In this document: piece by piece, positions 6,715 to 15,257 of the stretch
Numbering within the stretch: position 1 is the first letter of the stretch
Layout of the letters: each line of letters opens with the position of its first letter
DNA from: UBA6382 sp964596865
Lineage (GTDB): Bacteria > Bacteroidota > Bacteroidia > Bacteroidales > Bacteroidaceae
Reading direction: 5' to 3'
Assembly: GCA_964596865.1 (NCBI GenBank)
Contig: CAZQVW010000006.1
Span: 1-23,008 of the forward strand
Length of the DNA stretch: 23,008 bases
The notes under the pieces: model-generated
Told to the model about the DNA's origin: nothing
The model's input: the letters and a program-made list of their open reading frames with translations, nothing else
The model's database searches: none
Translations under genes and position numbers: made by a program

Positions 6715-9700
6715 TTAGGGTAAGATGGTGAGTGTGTAGGCCTTGGCGCGCCCGCAAAGTTCGGGGGCGTATTGGCATTGCGCCGAGGCGGAGGCGGAAG
6801 TGTAAGTGCCGCTACGGTCAATGGCATAAACGGCTTCAACAACGTGAGTGCCCTTGCTCAGATGCTGGAAGAAATAGGTGGTGCCTGCGTCTTCCACTTC
6901 GCGATAAGCGCCCGAGCGCCAGTCGTATCCCGAAAGGGTCTCCGCCGGTTCGAGGCAAGCGGCGCGTCCGTCTTTAACACCAACAAAATCGAGGTCGCGC
7001 GTAGTGGTTATCTCGTAGCGGATTTTCAGACGGTCGCCCTTGTGGAGCTTGGTGTCGGGGCGCAGGGGCGTCCACTGTGAGGCGTTTTTCTCCTGCGGGG
7101 TGTCGGTCTCTATCCAAAGGGTACTGGCGAGCGTGATGCCGCTATTGCTTTGCGCTATGTTGGTGGTCTTCACCCAATTCTGGAGGTAGACGGCGCCGAA
7201 GGCGGTCTGTTGCTCAACGCTGGCGGCCGAGGGCTCTATCTTCAGGGAAACGGGCGCGGATTTTAGCCCGTCGGCATCAATAGTGGCGTTTACGTAGCCC
7301 ATCTGGACGAACGGGTCAATCGTAAGGGTTTCATTAGGGGTGGCTTTGGCGCTAAGAAGGTCTGTGCGCGAGCCATTAGCCATCGTTATCTCCAATTTAT
7401 TCGGCACGGCCGTGGGAGACGCCAGTGCCCCATCGCTGAGCAGACACTCCACGGCGCGACAAGCCACAAGTGGGTCGGCCCAACTTTGCGTATGCTTGCT
7501 TTGCAAGAGCCATAGGCGGAGTTGGCGAAGTGTGTCTGCGGCCTGTGGCATCGCTTTCGCCACGGCTTCGATGGCGGCTATCTGTGTGGGGATGCGATAC
7601 ATCGACCATCCTAATGGCGCGCGCTCACTATCAAAATAGCGTCCCATGGTTTCTGTACTTACTGTGTGCTCCAGCAGACTGCGCATGGTGAGGGCAGCCT
7701 CCTTTTCTCGCTTATTGGCGGCGAGGACACACGCAGCCATGGCCTTGTCATACATATTATACCCCGTAGCACTAAGATCCAGACGCTCCAACAGATATTT
7801 GCGGGCATCGGCGGTGCGCTTGGTGGTCTGGGCGGTGGCGGTGGGTTTGCTATCGGCAGTATTATGCCCGTTATAGGCTACGATATAAAGATAGCGCAGC
7901 CATTGGGTGGAGATGGTCTGGGGTTTATATTTCTTCATCTCGGCCACGGCGTTGGCGGCCTCGCGGTCAAGGTAGGCGATGGCCTTATTCAGCATCGGTA
8001 TGATGTCTGATGATGATGCGGGCGCGAGCGCTTTCAATCTTACCAGCATTTCGGCCACGTCCAGCGTGAGCCATGTGCTGGGCTTCATGCCCGGATACCA
8101 CTGCCACCCGCCTTCTCCGGTTTGCATCTGCTGGAGGCGTTGCAGCATCGTGGCCTGCTTCATCGCCATCGTGGTGCTGTCTTGCTTGAGGCCGTCCAGT
8201 CGCTCCTCTTCGCGGTGGGCTGCGCCAACCCACGGGGTTTCGCTAAGGATGAGTTGCTTAAGGGCTGTATTATTCGCGAGCGGGAGCATGGCGGCGGGGG
8301 TAGAGTCTTTGCTTGCGGCGAGCAACGAGCGTATCTGCGGGTTCTGCTGCAGGATTTTCTGCAATAGGGTCAGTGCGCAATAGTTGGCCGCTATCTGGGT
8401 GAGGCAATGCGTCTGATAATTCAGGGTGGAGGGCAGGGCATTGAGGGCTGTCCATGCCGGATTACCGGTATATTCCACTGTTAGGCGCTGCCACGGTGAG
8501 TTTTTCTTGTAATCAAGGGATTTTAGGGAGATGATAGTGGGCTTGGAACTGGTCAGCGTAAACGGTATGGTGCTAAGCGTCTGTTGCATAGAGGATAAGA
8601 CGGGCAGATATTGCTGCTCGCCATCACTGAAATCGTGGCTGCGGGCTGCATAGCGGCAGATAAGTAGCGGCAGGCCCTCCTTGGCGTCCACGGGGAAGGC
8701 TATGGCCGTGTCTTTCTTGGCTTTCACACTGAAAGAACGCGTCATAAGGGACAGTTGTTTGCCCGTGGTGGCATCGATGATGGCAAATTGGATGCGCCCT
8801 GTCTGTGGGAGCGAGTCGTTGTTGCGGATGCTCACGGCAATAAAGGCTTTGTCGCCCTCCCGCAAGAAGCGCGGCATGTTTGCTTGTACCATAAATGGTT
8901 TGGAGACCACGGCTACGGTGTCTAAGGTGCCGTAACAGAGGTCTTGAGTGTGAGCCAGTGCGCGGAAGTTCCATCGCGTGAGGCTTTGGGGCAGGGTAAA
9001 TTCTATGCGAGCCTCGCCGTTGGTATCGGTGCGGAGCGCAGGGGCGAAGAAGGCCGTCTCGGAGAAATTGGAGCGCAGCGCGGCGTTATTTAAGATGTCG
9101 GCATTCCCCAATTTCGCCTCTTGCGCGGCCTCGCTGTTCCCGTTGGCGGGAGCGGATTCCGCAACGACTGAGTCGGCGGCCACTCTATCCATACTGGCCA
9201 TCGCCATAAGTGGTGCGGTTTTGCCAAACGCCACATCTTGGAGCATTGTGTTCTTGTGCATTAGTGTAATGCCGTTGTGTCTTGTTGAGAAGCCGCGCAG
9301 ACTTCCGGTAAGAGAGTAGGGGAAGGGGCTGAAGAGCGAGAAATGAGTGTAGTTGCGCTCGGTTTCTGTGTGGAGGACGAGGTCTTTTGTTAGATTTGTG
9401 TAGAAAGAAGACGGGTAGGTGAACGACCAATTGAGGCGCGGCACGAAGCGGGGGTAGCTTAGGGAGAAATTCAGGGCGTGGGGCGCGAACTTATCTAAGG
9501 AAGCGTCATACATCGTGGCCAAAACGGAGGCGCTAACGGGCTTTCCGTCTTTTGTAATGCGTAATGTCCACGTCTCGGAGGAGCCTGGCTGGAGCTTATC
9601 GCGGAATGTTTCCCACTTAATCTGTAATTGCTTGTGGGGCACGGGCTTTGTCAATACCAAAGAGCGAGTATAGAGTTTGCCGTCGCGATATACGGCAAAT

Positions 9701-12486
9701 TGGATGTGGGCGCCGGTTTTCCAATCTTCGTCCCAATGGTAGCGGAAGCGCATGACTGTATCGGAAACGGCTATTCTTTCGCTATGAACAAGGCGCTCGC
9801 CGGCCATGATGTCGTAATGAAGCCACGTGTTGAGGAGCGCAGTGGAAAGGAGCACGTCCACAGTGTCCTGCTTATTGAAATCGCCGCTTTGCCAAAGCTG
9901 AAGCGGAGTTGAGGAGGCGGGCTTATTGTCGGAAAGCGAGAAAACTGTGAATGTCTTGGCGAAAGCGTGGTAAAGATTCTCGTCATCGGTGGGGCGAATC
10001 ACGATGGTGTATTCTCCCGTGGGCAGAGAAAAGAGCGAATCCAGCCCGCCGGTCTTTTGGAAGCAGACTTGCCCGCTCCTCATTGCGGAAAGGACTGTGG
10101 CGGAAGTCTTATTGCCAATGCCATTTGCGGCGGAATACTCCCCATTTGCGGAAGAAGAACCTCCATTTGCGCGAGAAAGACTATCTCTGTGGAGCTGTCT
10201 GATTATTTGTTCGAGCGAATGCGAACCGGTGTAGAGGACATATTTTCCTTTGCCCTCAACAGGTTGTCCCGCACTGTTGGTTTGCGTGGCGGTGAGGCGC
10301 GAGGGGCGTTCGCGACAGAGCATATCGGGGATATTGGTCTGAACAGAGGCTTTCGCAGTGCCAGCCGAGAGGCGCAGGGAGGCTTCTTCGCTTTCTCCGT
10401 CAAGGGCTGTGGCGCGGGCGGTGAGGGTAAAGGAATAGAATTGCGGCCAATAATACTGCCTTTTCTCCTTCTTGGGGGCGGTGAGCGCCACGCGGACAGT
10501 GAATTTGCCCTCCTTATCGGTGATAATTGTGTCTTTCTGCGTGGTGAGCGAACCTGCATAATACGGTGAGCGGTACCACCAACTGCCGTTGCGCACTGTG
10601 GAGCAAACTACCTTCGTCTCGCTCAATGGGAAGCCTGAATAGGTCTCGGCCTTGCCGTGGATAAGCACTGTGTCGCCCAGAGAATACCCATGGGTGGGCT
10701 GAAGGAGTGTAATCCGGAAGTTGGGGCGTTTGTATTCCTCCACCTTGAAGGAGGCATAGCCCCTTTCGTGGCGGATAGAGAAGGTGCCGTTCAGACAATG
10801 CTGGGGCAGGGTGTATTCTGTGCCGAAAGCTCCAAATTCATCCGTGAGGGTGGAGACACTTTCCACCTTCTTGCCGTTGGCATCGTGGAGGGTAAGGGTG
10901 ATGGGAGCGCCGGGGATGACGGCGGTGCTGTCTCCCGTTTTGGAATATAGGAATCCGCCCACTTTCACCTTCTGCCCGGGGCGATAGATGGCGCGATCGG
11001 TATGAATGGAGGCGTAGCGGTCGCTGTTTATGCGGTCCCAACTATAGGAATAACTGCGAATAAGACTGACGGCGGGCCGAGCGCTATCCGCTGGTGTGAT
11101 GGGATAGAGGTCTACCTCGGCGCGCGGCGATGGAATGACGGCCTCGCCGTTGAGGTCTGTGTGGAGCGTTTGCCAAGAGGTGGTAGTGCCGTTATGTGTG
11201 GCGGTCTTGATGGCGGCGTTGGCCTGTGGTTCACCGCTTTGGGCGTCCACAACGCACACTCTCACCTTTTCCTCCGGCAACGGGAGCTGGATAACGGCCA
11301 AGCGCGAAGCGTAATACAGGGAATATTGCTCCTGAATATTGGGGGCGCCCACCTTTATTATATATACGCCGCTTTTGGGGCGAGCAATCTTGATGGTATC
11401 GCTCACCTGTTGCCAAGGGTCGGAGGCCGTGAGCCGGATTCTTTTCTCCACGACGGGATTGGAATACAGATGCCGGTAATCGCGGTCTTTGATATTGAGA
11501 ATTTGGGGCGAGCAGGCGGCGTAAGGCGTTGGGGATAGGCCGAGCGTGATTTCATTGAGGTTGGTATGAGAAATTGCGATGACCAGACTGTCGCCTTTGG
11601 TGGTAGTGGTGATGCTGGCGTTGGGCTGGGTGAGGCGCAGGATGATGTTTTTCAATGCGTTGGCGTCCTTGCTGCGGGAATAGCTCCGGAGGGCTTCGTT
11701 GGCCACGGCATAGGCGGTGGAATCATCGCTATTTTTCGCTATCCACACATAGGCTTGCGAAATATCCTCGAGGGCGCCAAATTTCTTAATCAGCGAAGAA
11801 TAGAATGCGGAGTCTTGAGCGCCACAGATGCGGGCGGAATCAATCATTGCCGTCATCTGGGCGGCGGGCATATCGTGGCTGGCGTAGATTTGGATTTCCT
11901 TGTGCATGGTTTGCGCGGAAAGGGAGTCGCCCTTGTTGGTGTTAAGGCGGCGCAATAGGTCTGCAGCAAAGGGGAATACCACGCTAAGCATATCGTCATT
12001 GTAGATGCGGCTGTCCTTGCCGATTTCGAGGATGGCGCTCCAATCCTTGGTGCGGGATTGCCAAAGTGCTTGCGGATTACTCACGGCCTTCGAAAACGCG
12101 ATGTAGGCGCTATCAGAGCTTGAGGGGTGGAGGCGGTTGTCTTGGTTCTGAAGAAGCCAACCCAAGACGAGCTGGTAGATGCTTTGCGCGGGCTCACTGG
12201 TCTGGCTCTCGCAAATCTGTATGAAGCGGGGCATTAGGGCTTCGGCGCTATCGGGCGAGATTTGCAATGAGGCCTGCATCCTTGCCATCATAGCCTTTAA
12301 TAGTTGGTCGGCGTCGCCCTGCTGTTGCGCTTTATTGATGATACGGTCGAGCGAGGCGATGGCGGTCTTGGGCAAATCGCGCTTATAGGCTTCTGCCACC
12401 TCTTTATATAACTTTGAATAGGATTGCGCCTGTGCGCCCACCATTCCAACTAAAAATATCAAGACTATTCCTAAATACTTCTTCAT
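6715..12486 (-). CDS. Bacterial alpha-2-macroglobulin family protein (large, periplasmic)
   Basis: This 1,923-residue protein probably traps foreign proteases and protects the envelope. A signal peptide (1-20, ending AQAQ) lacks a lipobox, unlike the lipoprotein YfhM of Escherichia coli, so it should be soluble. An MG2-type domain carries TDRAIYRPGQ (496-505). The central A2M domain begins near FFAPALRTDTNGEARIEF (about 1140), and the thioester domain follows, with LQQMQTGEGGWQW downstream. The C terminus has the MG10-like pattern FFQHLSKGTHVVEAVYAIDRSG. The thioester site reads Cys1361-Leu-Thr-Gln1364 instead of the usual Cys-x-Glu-Gln, keeping both bond-forming residues. A Ser/Asn/Gly-rich heptad repeat lies near 768-788. 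It sits 31 bp downstream of lpxH and 3 bp upstream of the phytase-like gene. No penicillin-binding protein gene is adjacent. Confidence 0.9.
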   Translation of the reverse strand: MKKYLGIVLIFLVGMVGAQAQSYSKLYKEVAEAYKRDLPKTAIASLDRIINKAQQQGDADQLLKAMMARMQASLQISPDSAEALMPRFIQICESQTSEPAQSIYQLVLGWLLQNQDNRLHPSSSDSAYIAFSKAVSNPQALWQSRTKDWSAILEIGKDSRIYNDDMLSVVFPFAADLLRRLNTNKGDSLSAQTMHKEIQIYASHDMPAAQMTAMIDSARICGAQDSAFYSSLIKKFGALEDISQAYVWIAKNSDDSTAYAVANEALRSYSRSKDANALKNIILRLTQPNASITTTTKGDSLVIAISHTNLNEITLGLSPTPYAACSPQILNIKDRDYRHLYSNPVVEKRIRLTASDPWQQVSDTIKIARPKSGVYIIKVGAPNIQEQYSLYYASRLAVIQLPLPEEKVRVCVVDAQSGEPQANAAIKTATHNGTTTSWQTLHTDLNGEAVIPSPRAEVDLYPITPADSARPAVSLIRSYSYSWDRINSDRYASIHTDRAIYRPGQKVKVGGFLYSKTGDSTAVIPGAPITLTLHDANGKKVESVSTLTDEFGAFGTEYTLPQHCLNGTFSIRHERGYASFKVEEYKRPNFRITLLQPTHGYSLGDTVLIHGKAETYSGFPLSETKVVCSTVRNGSWWYRSPYYAGSLTTQKDTIITDKEGKFTVRVALTAPKKEKRQYYWPQFYSFTLTARATALDGESEEASLRLSAGTAKASVQTNIPDMLCRERPSRLTATQTNSAGQPVEGKGKYVLYTGSHSLEQIIRQLHRDSLSRANGGSSSANGEYSAANGIGNKTSATVLSAMRSGQVCFQKTGGLDSLFSLPTGEYTIVIRPTDDENLYHAFAKTFTVFSLSDNKPASSTPLQLWQSGDFNKQDTVDVLLSTALLNTWLHYDIMAGERLVHSERIAVSDTVMRFRYHWDEDWKTGAHIQFAVYRDGKLYTRSLVLTKPVPHKQLQIKWETFRDKLQPGSSETWTLRITKDGKPVSASVLATMYDASLDKFAPHALNFSLSYPRFVPRLNWSFTYPSSFYTNLTKDLVLHTETERNYTHFSLFSPFPYSLTGSLRGFSTRHNGITLMHKNTMLQDVAFGKTAPLMAMASMDRVAADSVVAESAPANGNSEAAQEAKLGNADILNNAALRSNFSETAFFAPALRTDTNGEARIEFTLPQSLTRWNFRALAHTQDLCYGTLDTVAVVSKPFMVQANMPRFLREGDKAFIAVSIRNNDSLPQTGRIQFAIIDATTGKQLSLMTRSFSVKAKKDTAIAFPVDAKEGLPLLICRYAARSHDFSDGEQQYLPVLSSMQQTLSTIPFTLTSSKPTIISLKSLDYKKNSPWQRLTVEYTGNPAWTALNALPSTLNYQTHCLTQIAANYCALTLLQKILQQNPQIRSLLAASKDSTPAAMLPLANNTALKQLILSETPWVGAAHREEERLDGLKQDSTTMAMKQATMLQRLQQMQTGEGGWQWYPGMKPSTWLTLDVAEMLVRLKALAPASSSDIIPMLNKAIAYLDREAANAVAEMKKYKPQTISTQWLRYLYIVAYNGHNTADSKPTATAQTTKRTADARKYLLERLDLSATGYNMYDKAMAACVLAANKREKEAALTMRSLLEHTVSTETMGRYFDSERAPLGWSMYRIPTQIAAIEAVAKAMPQAADTLRQLRLWLLQSKHTQSWADPLVACRAVECLLSDGALASPTAVPNKLEITMANGSRTDLLSAKATPNETLTIDPFVQMGYVNATIDADGLKSAPVSLKIEPSAASVEQQTAFGAVYLQNWVKTTNIAQSNSGITLASTLWIETDTPQEKNASQWTPLRPDTKLHKGDRLKIRYEITTTRDLDFVGVKDGRAACLEPAETLSGYDWRSGAYREVEDAGTTYFFQHLSKGTHVVEAVYAIDRSGTYTSASASAQCQYAPELCGRAKAYTLTILP
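8395..8406 (-). other. Variant thioester motif Cys-Leu-Thr-Gln in the macroglobulin
   Basis: These four codons encode residues 1361-1364 at the position where family members carry Cys-x-Glu-Gln. The Cys and Gln that form the internal thioester are present; the Glu is replaced by Thr. The context NYQTHCLTQIAANYCAL aligns by eye with the thioester helix of Bacteroidota homologues. Confidence 0.65.
10121..10183 (-). repeat. Three in-frame 21-bp tandem repeats inside the macroglobulin gene
   Basis: The 9-mer CCATTTGCG on the plus strand occurs at 10121, 10142 and 10163, exactly 21 bp apart. Read as protein this gives three heptads, RANGGSS, SANGEYS and AANGIGN, each with a central ANG. The segment is a hydrophilic linker between macroglobulin domains, so repeat-number changes would keep the frame. 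Confidence 0.75.
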
Positions 12487-12517
12487 AACAGATTCTTTTT
12501 CTTAGTGAAAGCAGAGG

Positions 12518-13264
12518 TTATTCTGCGTAATGCGAAATTGTGAGGTCGTTGCCGTCAAATTCGGCGTAAGAGAATTTTTTGATCCAGTCTCCCAAGACTA
12601 TGAACCGCCCTCCGTTGGGCAGGGTCGATTGCTGGTCGATATGGCGATGGCCGATGATAAAATACTCGGTGTCGGGATGGGAGGTGGCGTATTCGCGGGC
12701 GAAGGCGAGGGTGCCGTCTTGGTCTTCGGGGATGGCGATTCCCTCCTGTCCCTCGTGCTTCAGGCGGCTATGCGCGGCCCATTTATACCCCATTTCCAAT
12801 GCCCAGCGTGGATGGATGGCGGCAAACAGGCGCTGACACACCTTGCTATGAAACATCCTGCGCAGCATGAGGTAGTGCTTGTCTTTTGCGTCTAATCCAT
12901 CGCCGTGGGCCAACAGGAAATGGTGGCCATCGATATTGGCGGGCACGAGCTTTTCTTTGTGGAGGATTACGCCGCATTCCTTTTCCAGGTAGTCGTGCAT
13001 CCAGAGGTCGTGGTTGCCGGTGAGATAATGGATTTGGACGCCGTGGTCGGTGAGATAGCTCAACATTCCGAGGAAGCGAGTAAATCCCTTGGGCACAGTG
13101 AGGCGGTATTCATGCCAGAAATCAAACATATCCCCCAGCATCCAGATGGCTTTGGCCTCATCGCGTATGCTATATAGGAATTGCGCCATCCGTCTCTCGC
13201 GCCCTTTCTCATTGGGGATGGCGCGCGAACCGAAATGGGCGTCGGTAAGGAAGTAGGTCTTCAT
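12518..13264 (-). CDS. lpxH: UDP-2,3-diacylglucosamine diphosphatase-like metallophosphoesterase (LpxH-like)
   Basis: This enzyme is expected to cleave UDP-2,3-diacylglucosamine to lipid X at the inner face of the cytoplasmic membrane in lipid A synthesis. The 248 residues contain the calcineurin-type metal ligands in order: DAH (8-10), GDMFDFW (44-50), GNHD (83-86), AHGD (119-122) and GHRH (205-208). FDFW and the helical insert around HPRWALEMGYKWAAHSR are typical of the LpxH group rather than of general phosphoesterases. The gene begins 4 bp after the stop of the SufT-like gene and ends 31 bp before the macroglobulin gene, so all three are probably co-transcribed. No signal peptide is present, in line with a cytoplasmic peripheral enzyme. 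Confidence 0.87.
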   Translation of the reverse strand: MKTYFLTDAHFGSRAIPNEKGRERRMAQFLYSIRDEAKAIWMLGDMFDFWHEYRLTVPKGFTRFLGMLSYLTDHGVQIHYLTGNHDLWMHDYLEKECGVILHKEKLVPANIDGHHFLLAHGDGLDAKDKHYLMLRRMFHSKVCQRLFAAIHPRWALEMGYKWAAHSRLKHEGQEGIAIPEDQDGTLAFAREYATSHPDTEYFIIGHRHIDQQSTLPNGGRFIVLGDWIKKFSYAEFDGNDLTISHYAE

Positions 13265-13268
13265 CTAT

Positions 13269-13625
13269 CTACATAAATCCGAGGTCGGCCTTTGCTTCTT
13301 CGCTCATCATATCGGGGGTCCATTCGGGCTCAAACACAAGGTTCACCTGCGCCGTCTTCACGCCCTCCACGCCCATCACCTTTTGCCTGACGTCCTCCAT
13401 GATAAAATCGGCCAAGGGGCATCCGGGTGCGGTGAGCGTCATGTCGAGGTCGAGCGACTGGTCTTCCTTGTTGTAATCAATCTTATAGATAAGGCCGAGG
13501 TCGTAGATATTGGCCGGTATCTCGGGGTCGTATACGGTGCGCAATACGTCCACAATCTTGTCTTCCACAGTCTTATTGTTGTCTTCCACAGGGGTGTTGT
13601 TTTGTTCCGTAGTGTTGATGTCCAT
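13269..13625 (-). CDS. sufT: SufT/MIP18 (DUF59) family Fe-S cluster assembly protein
   Basis: This small protein of 118 residues helps mature iron-sulfur proteins. An acidic, Asn-rich N-terminal tail (1-20) precedes the single MIP18 domain. The domain has DPEIPANIYDLGLIY (33-47) and TAPGCP (65-70), whose Cys69 is the conserved cysteine of the family. In Bacteroidota this gene is often found with or near other suf genes; none are visible here. It is followed after 4 bp by lpxH and lies 97 bp downstream of the glycosyltransferase. PaaD, a phenylacetate-pathway relative, shares the domain but is unlikely in this context. Confidence 0.85.
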   Translation of the reverse strand: MDINTTEQNNTPVEDNNKTVEDKIVDVLRTVYDPEIPANIYDLGLIYKIDYNKEDQSLDLDMTLTAPGCPLADFIMEDVRQKVMGVEGVKTAQVNLVFEPEWTPDMMSEEAKADLGFM

Positions 13626-13722
13626 AATGTATCTTTGTTTATAAAATGTGTGTGATTGTTTGCAGAAAAATTATGTTGGTTTGCCCAAAACGGCTTATTG
13701 GTTGATATTGGCGGTTTAAGCC

Positions 13723-14955
13723 TTATTTATAGAACGTCTTTTTGTATGCTTCTATTTCGCCTTTGCCTCTTACGCAGCGGTGCCACCACGCTTTCAGAAA
13801 GCCGCACCCATATCCCATCAACTGGGTGAAAGCGGCTCTCACTGACAATAGGCCTATCCACGCACTTTTGTTCCTTGCGGACGCGTCCACGAAGATCATA
13901 AGTGAGAACAAGAGCAACGGCGCCACCCCTATCTCCGCGCAGGCAAACCCAAAGGCGGCTGTCATGTGGTCGGGACTGAAAAAGAATGCGGCCAGTCCGC
14001 CAATAATCAGTATCATTAGGAAGATAACGCCCACGGTGAACACCATAGGCAATAGATGTACCACCTTAAGGCTGTCGGGGTACTTCTTGTATAGGTTGAT
14101 GCGGGCGATGCCGGAATTAAACACCTGTCGCCAGAATTTGCGGAAGTCAGTGCGCCGCTTATGCCATACCCACGCTTCCGGTATCAGCCTACATTTATAT
14201 CCGCCCTTGAAGATGCGGATACTGAGGTCGATGTCCTCGCCAAATCTCATGCGCGAAAATCCGCCCAGTGCATCATAGACAGTGGCCTTGATGCCCATAT
14301 TGAAAGAACGGGGGTAGAATTTATCCATCTTCTTCTTTCCGCCACGGATGCCGCCCGTGGTGAAAAAGGAGGTCATCGCATAACTGATGGCTTTCTGCAC
14401 CGGCGTAAACGAACTGTTGGCCTTGTCGGGACCGCCGAAAGCATCCACGGGCTTACGGGCGAGCGCCTTGTCGAGGGCGTCTAAATAGCCCGGGGGCAAG
14501 ACCACATCCGAATCCAGAAATATCAGATATTCCCCCTTGGCTCGCTTAGCGCCCACATTGCGCGTCTGGCCGGGCCCCGAGTTGTCCTTATAATAATAGG
14601 AGATATTGAGCTTGTCTCTGTATTGGTCCACCTCATCTTCGCAACGATTCTGACTGCCGTCTTCCACTACCACCACTTCTACGTCATCCATCTTCCGCGG
14701 CAATGATTTCTTTCCGTTGGATTTTGCAGACTCTCCGTCGTGTGAAGATTTCTTTCCGTTGGATTTTGCAGACTCTCCGTCCGGCAAAGAAACTTTTTCA
14801 CTGGATTTGAAATCCTTCCCGCCAGACAAGGATAACTTCTCTTTCGTTCCCAATTGCCCGCCAACGGTTTGGTGGGTGAGGCTCTCCAATAATTCTTTTA
14901 CCTCGTCCGGCCGGTTGTACACCGGTATAATAAAGGAATATCTGATACTACTCAT
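13723..14955 (-). CDS. Family 2 glycosyltransferase with C-terminal membrane segments
   Basis: This inverting GT-A glycosyltransferase is probably involved in lipopolysaccharide or exopolysaccharide assembly on the cytoplasmic side of the inner membrane. The fold starts with SFIIPVYNRP (7-16). The DxD metal site is LDSD (147-150), and the acceptor/catalytic region is FGEDIDLSIRI (238-248). Hydrophobic segments at about 305-328, 337-358 and 367-385 anchor it. Between the first helix (ESLTHQT) and the second strand (DVEVVVVEDGS), where relatives have only a few residues, there is an insert of about 58 residues (31-89) built from a tandem 14-residue Lys/Ser/Gly repeat. The donor and acceptor sugars cannot be inferred. 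Confidence 0.88.
   Translation of the reverse strand: MSSIRYSFIIPVYNRPDEVKELLESLTHQTVGGQLGTKEKLSLSGGKDFKSSEKVSLPDGESAKSNGKKSSHDGESAKSNGKKSLPRKMDDVEVVVVEDGSQNRCEDEVDQYRDKLNISYYYKDNSGPGQTRNVGAKRAKGEYLIFLDSDVVLPPGYLDALDKALARKPVDAFGGPDKANSSFTPVQKAISYAMTSFFTTGGIRGGKKKMDKFYPRSFNMGIKATVYDALGGFSRMRFGEDIDLSIRIFKGGYKCRLIPEAWVWHKRRTDFRKFWRQVFNSGIARINLYKKYPDSLKVVHLLPMVFTVGVIFLMILIIGGLAAFFFSPDHMTAAFGFACAEIGVAPLLLFSLMIFVDASARNKSAWIGLLSVRAAFTQLMGYGCGFLKAWWHRCVRGKGEIEAYKKTFYK
14705..14830 (-). repeat. Three 42-bp in-frame tandem repeats inside the glycosyltransferase gene
   Basis: Copies at 14705-14746 and 14747-14788 share their first 35 bases exactly, and a diverged third copy fills 14789-14830. Translated, two units are DGESAKSNGKKS plus two residues, and the third reads GGKDFKSSEKVSLP. 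The near-identity of two copies indicates a recent duplication. The repeat lies in the insert that splits the conserved N-terminal half of the GT-A fold. Confidence 0.85.
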
Positions 14956-15116
14956 ATTTCTAATGTTTATCGCTGGCGCAGGGTAGGGCAGGAGCTTTTA
15001 TAATAAGGTGGTGTTACGGCCGAGGCTGCTGAAAAAGTCCAACATCTTGTAATTCAGCCACACATTTAGCCGTGCATAATGAGGCCTGTGCCCACTGCGC
15101 CTAATATATTATCTTG

Positions 15117-15124
15117 CAAAATTA
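15117..15124 (-). promoter_or_regulatory. Possible -7 box upstream of the glycosyltransferase gene
   Basis: The minus strand reads TAATTTTG, fitting TAnnTTTG, about 160 bp upstream of the glycosyltransferase start. No TTTG is found at the expected distance upstream, so this is a half-match only. Confidence 0.35.
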
Positions 15125-15188
15125 CTAAATAACTTCCTTTCGCCCCCTTCCTTCGTCTTAAAATACACTAAACGGCATCTTGCGCCCA

Positions 15189-15245
15189 TTTTCCCCGAGC
15201 AAATACCGCTTTTCCCCGAGCAAATGCCGCTTTTCCCCGAGCAAA
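15189..15245. repeat. Three 21-bp tandem repeats (intergenic)
   Basis: The 15-mer TTTTCCCCGAGCAAA starts at 15189, 15210 and 15231, a strict 21-bp period with variable 6-bp linkers. On the minus strand it would read as a repeated heptapeptide (FARGKxx). However, the frame holding it shows no start signal or recognisable protein, so I treat it as non-coding. Confidence 0.8.
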
Positions 15246-15257
15246 CGATGAAAAACT

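Noticed and set aside
11002..11538. Plus-strand open frame of 178 codons within the macroglobulin gene
   Set aside because: It is opposite a continuous 1,923-codon gene with clear domains; its translation has no motif.
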